15,136 bases of DNA from assembly GCA_964622315.1 (NCBI GenBank), contig CAZUOY010000044.1, positions 1 through 15,136 of the forward strand, written 5' to 3'. The translations under genes were made by a program, and so were the position numbers. Origin of the DNA: JAYFNU01 sp964622315. Lineage in GTDB: Bacteria; Bacillota; Clostridia; Oscillospirales; Ruminococcaceae. Shown in pieces: positions 1-6,907 of this stretch (position 1 is its first letter; every line of letters starts with the position of its first letter). The notes below the pieces were generated by a model. It made no database searches. It saw only the letters and a list, made by a program, of their open reading frames with translations, and was not told the origin of the DNA.

Positions 1-269
1 TCTACGCCCTCCTCGTGGTGAATGATGCCGCTCCCGTCCGGTGTGTCTCTGTCCTCAATTACGTCCTGCATGACCGTTGCGAGGGAAACAGAGAGGTCGT
101 CCGGTTTCTTGATGCCGAGGCTCACGGTCAGGCTGCCTTGCGGGTCAGCGTCGATGAGAAGCACGCGCTTTCCCATATTCGCAAGTCCTACGCCGAGGTT
201 GACGGTGGTGGTTGTCTTTCCGACGCCGCCCTTCTGGTTTGTGATGGCGATCACTTTGCATTGATCCAT
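1..269 (-). CDS. parA: ParA/Soj-family partition ATPase, N-terminal part (runs off the window)
   Basis: Reading leftward from ATG at 267-269, the 89 visible codons begin MDQCKVIAITNQKGGVGKTT. This is the deviant Walker A motif (KGGVGKTTT, about residues 13-21) of ParA/MinD ATPases, followed by the A' motif LLIDADPQG at about residues 38-46. ParA proteins dimerise on ATP, bind DNA nonspecifically and, with a ParB partner, segregate plasmids, chromosomes or excised conjugative elements. AAGGAG sits about 8 bases upstream of the ATG, which fixes the start. The 'LGVGLANMGKRVLLID...TLATVMQ'-like style of the N-terminus resembles ParA proteins from Bacillota conjugative elements rather than the chromosomal soj near the origin (recalled family knowledge). 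The remainder, including any ParB partner, lies beyond base 1. Confidence 0.85.
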   Translation of the reverse strand, partial: MDQCKVIAITNQKGGVGKTTTTVNLGVGLANMGKRVLLIDADPQGSLTVSLGIKKPDDLSVSLATVMQDVIEDRDTPDGSGIIHHEEGV

Positions 270-297
270 TGCGGGTTTCTCCTTCCTGAAATAGATT

Positions 298-327
298 TAG
301 CCGCCCACTTTTGAAGGTGGACGGCTA
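298..327 (-). other. hairpin in the parA leader
   Basis: TAGCCG (298-303) pairs with CGGCTA (322-327) and, after one mismatch, CCAC (305-308) with GTGG (317-320). It lies 30-60 bases upstream of the parA start in the transcribed direction, without a clear U run, so it is more likely a leader structure or protein site than a terminator. Its inner 17 bases nearly match the core of the terminator hairpin at 11861-11901. Confidence 0.45.
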
Positions 328-354
328 TGTACTGAGATTCTCCCTATATGCAAA

Positions 355-380
355 CAGCCCGCTGATTTCTCAGCGGGCTG
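355..380 (-). terminator. perfect 11-bp hairpin, likely leftward terminator
   Basis: CAGCCCGCTGA (355-365) and TCAGCGGGCTG (370-380) are exact inverse complements around a 4-base loop. On the minus strand the hairpin is followed by TTTGCATATA, a short U stretch. It would stop transcripts entering from lysS before parA, or attenuate parA. The stem is strong but the U tract is short. Confidence 0.55.
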
Positions 381-395
381 TAGAGTGCGGTATAC

Positions 396-413
396 CTTTG
401 AAGGCTTTCAAAG
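396..413. repeat. short inverted repeat CTTTGAA/TTCAAAG
   Basis: CTTTGAA (396-402) and TTCAAAG (407-413) form a 7-bp inverted repeat around GGCT. It lies between the GGYGTAA repeats and the strong hairpin and could be a protein-binding site. No function is recognised. Confidence 0.35.
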
Positions 414-439
414 ATTTGCAGATTTTTGCCGTAGACTTA

Positions 440-480
440 GGTGTAAGTTTGGCGTAAATTGGCGTAAGTTCGTGGTGTAA
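440..480. repeat. four GGYGTAA direct repeats (iteron or recombinase arm-site like)
   Basis: GGTGTAA (440-446), GGCGTAA (451-457), GGCGTAA (461-467) and GGTGTAA (474-480) recur with start-to-start spacings of 11, 10 and 13 bases, near one helical turn, so the copies face nearly the same side of the DNA. Such phased repeats near an element end typically bind a tyrosine recombinase, excisionase or replication protein. Which protein is unknown; the repeats themselves are plain in the sequence. Confidence 0.55.
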
Positions 481-532
481 ACCCCTACAAAACCCTTCAG
501 ACGCCTACTTATATCTACCTATATAGACTTAT

Positions 533-1986
533 TCACTCCAAGGGTTTCATTGTGGGGAAAAGAAGAACGTCGCGTATCGACGCGCTGTCGGTTAAGAGCA
601 TAACGAGGCGGTCAAGTCCCATACCGAGTCCGCCAGTCGGGGGCATTCCGTATTCCAGCGCATTTATGAAGTCATCGTCCACCTGGGCGTTTACACCCTG
701 TGCGCGCTTCGCGGCTACCTGCTTTTCAAAACGCTCGCGCTGGTCAATCGGGTCGTTAAGCTCGGAGAAGGCGTTGCCCATTTCACGCGCATAGATAAAA
801 TACTCAAATCTTTCCGTAAAGGCGGGGTTACTGGGCTTGCGCTTCGCAAGCGGCGAATTTTCTACAGGGTAGTCATAAATAATTGTCGGTTGAATCAGCT
901 TGTCCTCGACGCATTCCTCAAAGAAGGCAATAAGCACATGTCCCTTAGTTGCGTTCGCGCCCTCGGGAACGTTGATATCCTTCTCCTTCGCTACAGCTCG
1001 CGCCGCGGCGTCGTCNNNNNNNNNNNNNNNNNNNNNNNATTTATCTCGGTGCCCTGATAGCTTATAACCTCAGTGCCGCAGATTTTCTGTGTAAGCCCGA
1101 CGTACATCTTCTCGATAAGATCCATCATATCAAAGTAGTCGGAATATGCCTCGTACATCTCAATCGAGGTGAACTCGGGGTTGTGGGAGGTGTCCATGCC
1201 CTCGTTGCGGAAGATTCTTCCCACCTCGTAAACCTTTGGGAAACCGCCGACAATAAGTCGCTTTAGGTAAAGCTCGGTTTCAATGCGAAGGTACATATCA
1301 ATGTCGAGCGTGTTGTGGTGTGTTACGAAAGGTCTTGCCGCCGCGCCGATTTCAAGGGTATGAAGCACGGGGGTGTCCACCTCAAGATAACCGAGCGAAT
1401 CGAGGTACGCGCGTATCTCTTTAAGTATCAGCGAGCGCTTTAAAAAGGTGTCCTTCACCTCTGGGTTCATTATTAAATCAACATAACGCTGACGATAGCG
1501 AAGCTCCGTGTTCGTAAGACCGTGATATTTTTCGGGAAGCGGGCGAAGGGATTTTGACAGGAGTGTTATCTCCTTCGCATGCACGGAAATTTCGCCTCGG
1601 CGCGTTCTGAACGCAAAGCCCTTTACGCCGATTATATCGCCGATATCCCACGTTTTAAACTCCGCATAAATGTTTTCACCAACATCGTCAGTTCTGACAT
1701 AAACCTGAATTTTGCCCTTGCCGTCGCGAAGGTCGATAAAATTTGCTTTACCCATATCGCGCCAGCTCATAATGCGTCCCGCAATACTGACATCGCGCCC
1801 GTCATAACCGTCTTCAAAGTTATTCACAATATCCGCGGAATAATCGGTCTCATTATACTTTGTTATTTCGTAGGGGTTACGACCGTCATTCTTTAGCTTA
1901 GCGAGCTTTTCCTTGCGTATGGCGACAAGCTCGTTCTCGTCAACCTCTGTTACCTCTGTAGAATTTATTGTCTCGTTCTCGTTCAT
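533..1986 (-). CDS. lysS: lysyl-tRNA synthetase, class II (interrupted by an assembly gap)
   Basis: Charges tRNA-Lys with lysine in the cytosol. The N-terminal 316 codons (1039-1986) hold the OB-fold anticodon-binding domain (about residues 60-165) and class II motif 2, FRNEGMDTSHNPEF, near residues 260-275. The C-terminal 160 codons (533-1015) hold SPLAKR, FSELNDPIDQ and motif 3, GGLGMGLDRL. GAGGAA lies about 5 bases upstream of the ATG. The two halves are in different frames only because 23 Ns stand at 1016-1038. Against other bacterial LysRS about 25-30 residues are missing, so the true gap should be a multiple of three and nearer 75-90 bases; total length would then be about 500 residues, normal for the family. 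It is not judged a pseudogene. It follows greA in the same direction, and the 3' end abuts the putative mobile element. Confidence 0.95.
1016..1038. other. assembly gap (23 Ns)
   Basis: A run of 23 N bases inside lysS. The codon phase on its two sides differs by one, and family comparison predicts several dozen missing bases, so the run is a placeholder and not a measured length. Confidence 0.99.
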
Positions 1987-2021
1987 CTATTCTTCCTCAC
2001 TGTTTTCCCGTAATATAAAGC

Positions 2022-2049
2022 GATTCTCCGCAAAAACGAGCGGAGAATC
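2022..2049 (-). terminator. hairpin between greA and lysS, weak or partial terminator
   Basis: GATTCTCCGC (2022-2031) and GCGGAGAATC (2040-2049) form a perfect 10-bp stem with an 8-base loop just after the greA stop. On the minus strand it is followed by GCTTTATATTA, which is U-rich but interrupted. It may partly terminate greA transcripts or set the greA:lysS ratio, since no separate lysS promoter is obvious. Confidence 0.5.
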
Positions 2050-2061
2050 ACAATAGCTTCG

Positions 2062-2547
2062 TTAGTTAAGTGCCTGCTTGCCGATGTTTAGTATCTTAAC
2101 CTTAATCGCTCCGCCGGGAGTGTTAGCCTCACAGACCTCACCCTTCTTGTGACCGATAAGCGCCTCGCCCACGGGAGATTCGTCGCTTATTTTGTTGTTT
2201 ATAGCGTCGGATTCGCTTGAGCTTACAATATAATATTCGGCTTCCATTCCGCTTTCAATGAATTTAACCTTTACAATGCTGCCCACCGAGACTTTATCGG
2301 TGGTAAGCTCGTCTTCGTCGAGAACCTTGGCGTTTTGAAGCATCTTTTCTATCTCGACTATACGGCTTTCAATCATAGCCTGAGTGTTCTTTGCCTCGTC
2401 GTATTCGCTGTTCTCAGAAAGGTCGCCATGAGAACGAGCCTCTTTTATTACCTCGGCTATTTCTTTACGTTTTATTGTTTTAAGATATTCAAGCTCCTGC
2501 TCGTACTCGATAAGCTTCGACTTGCTGATAAGCGCTTCTTTAGCCAT
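2062..2547 (-). CDS. greA: transcription elongation factor GreA
   Basis: Rescues backtracked RNA polymerase by inserting its coiled coil into the secondary channel and stimulating transcript cleavage. The 161 residues match the usual GreA length (about 158). The N-terminal antiparallel coiled coil (about residues 8-76) carries the conserved tip GDLSENSEYDEAK, whose acidic residues Asp42 and Glu45 help position the catalytic metal. The C-terminal FKBP-like domain includes SDESPVGEALIG (121-132) and ends in VKILNIGKQALN. AGAAGGA lies 9 bases upstream of the ATG. It is the first gene after a consensus promoter, with lysS following in the same direction; greA-lysS adjacency is common in Bacillota. 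Confidence 0.97.
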   Translation of the reverse strand: MAKEALISKSKLIEYEQELEYLKTIKRKEIAEVIKEARSHGDLSENSEYDEAKNTQAMIESRIVEIEKMLQNAKVLDEDELTTDKVSVGSIVKVKFIESGMEAEYYIVSSSESDAINNKISDESPVGEALIGHKKGEVCEANTPGGAIKVKILNIGKQALN

Positions 2548-2585
2548 TAAATTATCCTTCTTTCTCGGACGTTTTACAAAGATAA

Positions 2586-2614
2586 ATTATATGTTAATTG
2601 GTTTTCGCTGTCAA
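2586..2614 (-). promoter_or_regulatory. consensus sigma-A promoter of greA-lysS
   Basis: On the minus strand TTGACA (2609-2614) and TATAAT (2586-2591) match both consensus hexamers exactly with the ideal 17-base spacer. Transcription should start near 2579, giving a leader of about 30 bases to the greA ATG. Confidence 0.9.
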
Positions 2615-2628
2615 GTATATGAATTGTA

Positions 2629-2669
2629 AATAAAAATAATAAAAAGAGAAGGGTTTTGTCCCTTCTCTT
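2629..2669 (-). terminator. intrinsic terminator of the ftsEX-M23-S41 block
   Basis: AAGAGAAGGG (2644-2653) and CCCTTCTCTT (2660-2669) form a perfect 10-bp stem with a 6-base loop. On the minus strand it continues into TTTTTATTATTTTTATTT. It sits 14 bases past the stop of the S41 protein gene and just before the greA promoter. Confidence 0.9.
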
Positions 2670-2682
2670 ATGTTACTGTCGA

Positions 2683-3876
2683 TTATACAAGTGAGCGCAC
2701 CACGCTCAGCGCCTTTCTGAACTGCGCGTCGGTCGTCTCGTCGGGTATCTGTGCGCGCACAAAGCCCTCAATAGGCTCGACCTCAAAATCGGGTACGATG
2801 CCCGTTTCATTAAAAACACTCCCGCTCGGTGTCTCAAGCACAGCTACCGTAATATCAACTCCCGACCCGTCGTTAAGCTTTACAAGCTGTTGAAGGGTTC
2901 CCTTGCCCGCGGTGGTCTTACCGACCACGCGACAGCTGTTGCTGTCCGCCATTACAGCGGTGAAAAGCTCTGAAAAGCCCTCGGTATGCTCGTTAACAAT
3001 AATTACAACGGGAAGCGAAAAGCTGTTCTCGTCGGAAGTGAAAAGAACCTTGCGCTCCTCGTTCGCATATATTCCCGTAACAAGCTTTCCTGTGGGAAGA
3101 AGCACGTCGAGCATATCCGCCGCCACCTGCGGGTCATAGCCGCCGAAAAGGTCGCGTAAATCAATAACCGCGCCCGTGACGGTTTCACTTGTGTTTGCGG
3201 CGTTAAGCGCGTACTCAAACTGGGTTATCGTCGTGTTGCAAAAGCTGCTGACCCTTATGTAGCAAACGTCATCTATCATTGAGTATTCGACCGAGGGCAC
3301 CTCCGCCGAGGCTCTTGTCAGCTCCGCGGCGTTCTCCTCGCCCGCTTTGTTGTAAAGAACGTTAACCTTTGAGCCTTCAATGCCCTCAAGCAGCTTCTTT
3401 GCCTCGTCGAAGCCGATAAGGAGAACGTCGTTTCCGTCTATCGAGGTAATTATGTCGCCGACCTCAACGCCCACCTTTTGTGCGGAGGACTCGTTATAAA
3501 CCTTGTTTACAAGCATATAACCGCTTGTGTCCTTCTCCACCTCAACGCCTACCGTTATCTTTGTGCCAAGGGCGCTCGCCTCGCGTGCCGCTATCTCCGC
3601 CGAGGTGAGGTATGAGGAATCAGCGTCACCAAGCCCCGATATATAGCCTTTTGAAAGGCTATCGGACAGATTGGTGTCGTCGATAGCTTTATAAAAATTC
3701 TGCCGCGCGACATTGTCTATCTCAGATAGCTTTTCGTACATAGCCGCGCGCTCCTGCGCACTTAAAACCTTGCTGTCGAAAAGGTTCATTGAAAATATCA
3801 TTGCCGCCGTAAAGGTGATGGTTATCGCAATTAGTACAAACGCAACGGCGATACCCACCGATATTTTTTTATTCAT
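2683..3876 (-). CDS. membrane-anchored S41 (CtpA-like) peptidase-family protein lacking the catalytic serine
   Basis: The 397 residues show an N-terminal membrane anchor (about 7-29), a PDZ domain (about 100-178) and an S41 carboxy-terminal-processing-peptidase domain (about 195-370), acting outside the membrane. In active CTPs the catalytic Ser is in SASASE, with Asp 11 and Lys 25 residues further on. Here the aligned stretch is NEHTEGFSELF: Asp311 and Lys325 (in AGKGTLQ) are kept at exactly these spacings, but the serine position is Gly300 (codon GGC); Ser302 is two residues away. The substrate-site motif is also changed (LRDLFGGY against LRxNxGG). It is thus probably inactive, or uses a shifted serine. 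AGGAG lies 5-6 bases upstream of the ATG. It follows the M23 gene by 23 bases and ends the block. CTP genes commonly lie next to ftsEX and M23 genes in Bacillota. Confidence 0.85.
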   Translation of the reverse strand: MNKKISVGIAVAFVLIAITITFTAAMIFSMNLFDSKVLSAQERAAMYEKLSEIDNVARQNFYKAIDDTNLSDSLSKGYISGLGDADSSYLTSAEIAAREASALGTKITVGVEVEKDTSGYMLVNKVYNESSAQKVGVEVGDIITSIDGNDVLLIGFDEAKKLLEGIEGSKVNVLYNKAGEENAAELTRASAEVPSVEYSMIDDVCYIRVSSFCNTTITQFEYALNAANTSETVTGAVIDLRDLFGGYDPQVAADMLDVLLPTGKLVTGIYANEERKVLFTSDENSFSLPVVIIVNEHTEGFSELFTAVMADSNSCRVVGKTTAGKGTLQQLVKLNDGSGVDITVAVLETPSGSVFNETGIVPDFEVEPIEGFVRAQIPDETTDAQFRKALSVVRSLV

Positions 3877-3899
3877 AGCTTCTCCTGAAAGACGTTCGC

Positions 3900-5060
3900 T
3901 CAGTTACCGTATCTGATATAGGTCAGCGGGTCTACCTTCTCGCCGTTAATTCTGATTTCAAAGTGAAGATGCGGACCCGTAGAGTTGCCCGTACTGCCGA
4001 CATAGCCTATCGTGTCGCCCTGTGCGACATACTGCCCCTCGCTAACCGCAAGACTACTCATATGACCGTAAACGGTGTACTGGTTCCCGCCGTGGTCAAG
4101 AATAACATAGTTACCATAGCCGTAGCTTGTGTATTTCGCTGTTACTACCTTGCCCGTGTTCGAGGCAATAATCGGCTTTCCGTATATGGCTCCGCCAGCT
4201 ATGTCAACACCGCCGTGCCAGTTTCTCGCGCCGTAAAGAAGACGCCAGCCAAACTTTGAGGAAATGTAGCTGTAGCCGGGCACAGGCCACGCATAGTAGC
4301 CGCCGATATAAGTAGCCGTATAGCTTCCGCCGCCGGTAATATTAGAAATCTCCGCGTCTGCCGCCGCGATTTCTGTGGCATACTTATCAAACTGCTCTTT
4401 AAGAGCCGTTTCGTCGGCTTCCGCTTCCGAAATATCGTTATTCGCTTCAACAAGCAGCTCTTTAAGTTCGTTTACCTTTATATCAAGCTCGGCTTTATCA
4501 GTCTCAAGCGACTCAAGCTCTGTTTCAAGTACTTCCTTTTCCGCCTCGATAACCTTCTGCTGTTCCTCTAACAAGGTGACAAGGTCGGTGTCGTGCTCGG
4601 AAATCTTCGTTAGGGTGTCGCTCGCAACAAGCAGCTCCGAAAAGGAGGAAACACCGAGCAGCGCCGAAAGCTGAGAGGTGTTGCGGCTCATATACATAGC
4701 GCGAAGACGTTGTTTAAACAGCTCGTAGGTCTCCTCGCGTTCTCTTATCTTTTTGTCAAGCTCCTCTTGCTTTACGGTAATTTCGCCCTGTTTTATATCT
4801 ATGCTTTCCACAAGCACATTTATCTGACTTTGAACGATATTTTTTCTTTCCTCGTAGGTATCGGCCTTTTCCTTCGCAAGCTCTTTCTCGTCCTTTACCG
4901 CCGCCAGCTTCTTGTTGATATCGCTCAGCTTTTGCTGCAACTCCTGCCGTTGCGCCTGTATCTCCGCAAGGGTCAGCGCCTTAACGCTGCCTGAGGCGGG
5001 TATAAGCGTAAGCAGGCAGACCAAAACCGACAGTGTGGCCATTAATTTTTTCAATGACAT
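3900..5060 (-). CDS. secreted coiled-coil M23 peptidase (EnvC/PcsB-like murein hydrolase)
   Basis: Predicted cell-wall hydrolase cutting peptidoglycan peptides, probably gated by FtsEX. From ATG at 5058-5060 it has 386 residues; AGAGGTG about 8 bases upstream supports this start over the in-frame TTG at 5082-5084, which would put the ribosome site inside the gene. Residues 1-28 are a signal peptide (MSLKK, hydrophobic core, likely cut after VKA). Two long coiled-coil stretches follow (about 32-120 and 155-240), then a Gly-rich linker and a LytM/M23 domain (about 257-384). Metal ligands are His282 and Asp286 (HGGVD) and His366 (HLH); His333 (YGH) and His364 complete the site, so the enzyme looks active. 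The coiled-coil plus M23 layout resembles proteins activated by FtsX. Downstream lies the S41 protein. Confidence 0.92.
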   Translation of the reverse strand: MSLKKLMATLSVLVCLLTLIPASGSVKALTLAEIQAQRQELQQKLSDINKKLAAVKDEKELAKEKADTYEERKNIVQSQINVLVESIDIKQGEITVKQEELDKKIREREETYELFKQRLRAMYMSRNTSQLSALLGVSSFSELLVASDTLTKISEHDTDLVTLLEEQQKVIEAEKEVLETELESLETDKAELDIKVNELKELLVEANNDISEAEADETALKEQFDKYATEIAAADAEISNITGGGSYTATYIGGYYAWPVPGYSYISSKFGWRLLYGARNWHGGVDIAGGAIYGKPIIASNTGKVVTAKYTSYGYGNYVILDHGGNQYTVYGHMSSLAVSEGQYVAQGDTIGYVGSTGNSTGPHLHFEIRINGEKVDPLTYIRYGN

Positions 5061-5126
5061 AGTAAACACCTCTTTTCGCCGCAAACGTTGAGCGCACTAT
5101 GCGTATATTCCAGTGTGATTATTACT

Positions 5127-5166
5127 ATTTGTAAATTGCTGTGTTTTCATCTCACATTTTACAAAT
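5127..5166. repeat. inverted repeat ATTTGTAAA/TTTACAAAT upstream of the M23 gene
   Basis: ATTTGTAAA (5127-5135) and TTTACAAAT (5158-5166) are exact 9-base inverse complements 22 bases apart, located between the -10 element at 5183-5188 and the M23 start, thus in the leader. A third ATTTGTA begins at 5191. The TGTAAA part equals one half-site of the WalR consensus (TGTWAH-N5-TGTWAH), but the tandem spacing is not met. It may be an operator or an mRNA hairpin. Confidence 0.4.
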
Positions 5167-5182
5167 TGTCTATCTCTATGCT

Positions 5183-5191
5183 ATTATACCA
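5183..5191 (-). promoter_or_regulatory. extended -10 promoter for the M23-S41 pair
   Basis: On the minus strand TGGTATAAT gives an exact TATAAT (5183-5188) with an upstream TGn extension; no good -35 hexamer is seen at 17 bases. It lies 47 bases past the ftsX stop and about 123 bases before the M23 ATG, so the M23 and S41 genes can be expressed apart from ftsEX. Confidence 0.6.
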
Positions 5192-5234
5192 TTTGTATAA
5201 TTACTCTCATTAACATATTTGCTGTAGTTTGGCG

Positions 5235-6140
5235 CTAAACCTTAAGATACTTTCTCATAGCCGAGGAGCTGCCGAACATACCGATTAGTACTCCGCCGAC
5301 AAAGAAGGCGCCGAAGACATAGTACCAGATATCCCAGAAATTCACCAGGCTGCCTGATATGGTCTTAACCCACGGAACGGTTGAGCCCGCGAGCATTGTT
5401 GAAAGGCTTGCGTATACTCCCGCAATTATACCAAAGGCAAGCGCCGCGGAGATAATACCGATTGTAATGCCCTCAACGACGAAGGGAAACTTAATAAATG
5501 AGTTCGTCGCGCCGACATACTTCATTATGTTTATCTCTTTTTTTCTTGAAAACACGGTGAGCTTTATCGTGTTGCTTATTACAACCACCGACGCTACGAG
5601 AAGTATACCGATTATTATAGCACCCAAAACCAACAAAGTCTTTTCTATTCCGTTAAGAGTGTGCGCAAGGTTGGTCGGCGCGGAGATGGTATCCACACCT
5701 TTCATAAGCTCTATCTTCGCCACGGTTTCGTCGAGATACTGAAGGTCACTTAGAGTAATTCTGAATGAAGCGGGAAGTGGGTTATCGTCCTCAAGCCCGT
5801 CAAGCAGATATCCCTGCTCGCCCATATATTCCTTTTGCTCCTTCAGCGCGTCCTCTTTCGAGATATACTTAGTATCAAAAACATATTCAAGTTCGTTAAG
5901 GCTGTCGCGAAGCGCTGAGATTTCATTGCCCGTCGCGCTGTCCTCTATAAATACAACGACCTCGTTTTGGTTTTCTACCGCCGTAAAAAGGTCGCTTACA
6001 TTGAGCGAAAGCAATCCCGCTCCGCCGAGAATTATTAAGCACGCCGTGAGAATGCCCACCGACGCGAGCGACATAACTCGGTTAATCCACACATTTGTAA
6101 GCCCTTGCTTTACAAGGTATCTAAAGCTTCCTCCGTTCAT
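5235..6140 (-). CDS. ftsX: cell-division ABC transporter permease FtsX
   Basis: Membrane partner of FtsE; the complex converts ATP binding into activation of cell-wall hydrolases. The 301 residues show the FtsX plan: cytoplasmic N-terminus, membrane segment 1 (about 24-45), a large outer loop (about 48-165) that in the family contacts the coiled coil of the hydrolase, then segments 2-4 (about 167-190, 222-246, 270-292). After segment 2 comes the family stretch FSRKKEINIMKYVGATNSFI (197-216). The start ATG overlaps the ftsE stop (ATGA, 6137-6140), implying translational coupling. The next gene encodes the M23 protein that is its likely target. Confidence 0.95.
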   Translation of the reverse strand: MNGGSFRYLVKQGLTNVWINRVMSLASVGILTACLIILGGAGLLSLNVSDLFTAVENQNEVVVFIEDSATGNEISALRDSLNELEYVFDTKYISKEDALKEQKEYMGEQGYLLDGLEDDNPLPASFRITLSDLQYLDETVAKIELMKGVDTISAPTNLAHTLNGIEKTLLVLGAIIIGILLVASVVVISNTIKLTVFSRKKEINIMKYVGATNSFIKFPFVVEGITIGIISAALAFGIIAGVYASLSTMLAGSTVPWVKTISGSLVNFWDIWYYVFGAFFVGGVLIGMFGSSSAMRKYLKV

Positions 6141-6814
6141 CTTAACACCGGCCTTCCTGTGTCCGCCGACACCCTGCCGTGCTTGATGACAATTGTGCGT
6201 TTTCCGAACTCCTTTACCATATCCTGCTCGTGGGTAACGACCACCACCGTTGTGCCGAGCTTGTTAATTTCGGTTAAAAGCTCCATTATTTCATAGCTCA
6301 GCTGCGGGTCGATGTTGCCTGTCGGCTCGTCCGCAATAACAATGGGCGGGTTGTGCACGAGGGCGCGGGCTAAAGCCACACGCTGCTGTTCGCCACCGGA
6401 AAGCTGGTTCGGAAGCGCCTTCGCGCGGTTGGAAAGCCCCACAAGGTTAAGGATATACGGCACGCGCCGTCTTATCTCCTTCGTGGGAATGTTCGTCACG
6501 CGCATAGCGAAAGCGACGTTTTCGTAAGCTGTCATATTCGGAATAAGGCGGAAGTCCTGAAACACCACGCCGAGCTGACGGCGAAGATAGGGTACCTGCC
6601 TGTTTTTCATTTTCACAAGGTCGTAGTCGCCGACGAAGATGCGCCCCTTGGAAGGCTTCTCCTCACGCAGAATAAGCTTAAGAAGGGTGCTTTTGCCGGC
6701 TCCCGAATGACCGAGAACGAAGACAAACTCACCCTTTCCTATGTATAAATCTACATTTTCGAGCGCGACCGTGCCGTTATCATATACCTTTGTAACGCCG
6801 GTAAATTCAATCAT
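6137..6814 (-). CDS. ftsE: cell-division ATP-binding protein FtsE
   Basis: Cytoplasmic ATPase of the FtsEX complex. With ATG at 6812-6814 it has 225 residues, the normal FtsE length; AAGGAG lies 6 bases upstream. A longer reading from 6862 would add 16 unconserved residues. Visible ABC motifs are Walker A GHSGAGKST (35-43), Q-loop VFQDFRL (Q86), signature LSGGEQQR (138-145), Walker B IVIADEP with catalytic Glu163, and switch His195 (VVVTHEQD). FQDFRLIPNMTAYENVAF is typical for FtsE. The stop overlaps the ftsX start by four bases. It follows the PucR-type regulator gene by 93 bases with no clear promoter between. Confidence 0.96.
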   Translation of the reverse strand: MIEFTGVTKVYDNGTVALENVDLYIGKGEFVFVLGHSGAGKSTLLKLILREEKPSKGRIFVGDYDLVKMKNRQVPYLRRQLGVVFQDFRLIPNMTAYENVAFAMRVTNIPTKEIRRRVPYILNLVGLSNRAKALPNQLSGGEQQRVALARALVHNPPIVIADEPTGNIDPQLSYEIMELLTEINKLGTTVVVVTHEQDMVKEFGKRTIVIKHGRVSADTGRPVLR

Positions 6815-6885
6815 ACTTTGCTCCTTGAACGTGCTGAATGTCGGACATAGCATTGCCCTCACACATTAAGGTGGAAAATATCTGT

Positions 6886-6904
6886 TTTCCCTGTTGCGGG
6901 GAAA
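6886..6904. other. small hairpin between the regulator gene and ftsE
   Basis: TTTCCC (6886-6891) and GGGAAA (6899-6904) pair around a 7-base loop immediately after the regulator's stop codon. No U run follows on the minus strand, so it may be an mRNA-processing or stability element and not a terminator. Nothing else is seen in this 93-base spacer. Confidence 0.3.
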
Positions 6905-6907
6905 TAT

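Larger units (their letters stand above)
1..532. mobile_element. probable end of an integrated conjugative or plasmid-like element
   Basis: The stretch left of the lysS stop holds the start of an element-type ParA gene pointing away from lysS, two strong hairpins, a short inverted repeat and four spaced GGYGTAA repeats, with no housekeeping gene. Integrative elements commonly insert at the 3' end of housekeeping or tRNA genes and leave the host gene intact; lysS reads to its natural end here. An AAACCCTT arm (489-496) and its inverse AAGGGTTT (541-548) flank the lysS stop and could belong to the attachment site or to a lysS terminator. No integrase is visible and the outer boundary is outside the window, so the call rests on ParA type, location and repeats. 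Confidence 0.45.

Noticed and set aside
15..314. Rightward open frames of 99 and 80 codons at the left edge
   Set aside because: They are antisense to the parA start, whose Walker A motif, ribosome site and family match are clear.
533..1986. lysS as a frameshifted pseudogene
   Set aside because: The frame change coincides with the N run; both halves keep all class II motifs and neither has internal stops.
5058..5084. TTG at 5082-5084 as start of the M23 gene
   Set aside because: It would place the AGAGGTG ribosome site inside the gene and add polar residues before the signal peptide.
5127..5199. Full WalR binding site upstream of the M23 gene
   Set aside because: Only single TGTAAA half-sites in inverted orientation are found; the required direct tandem with 5-base spacing is absent.
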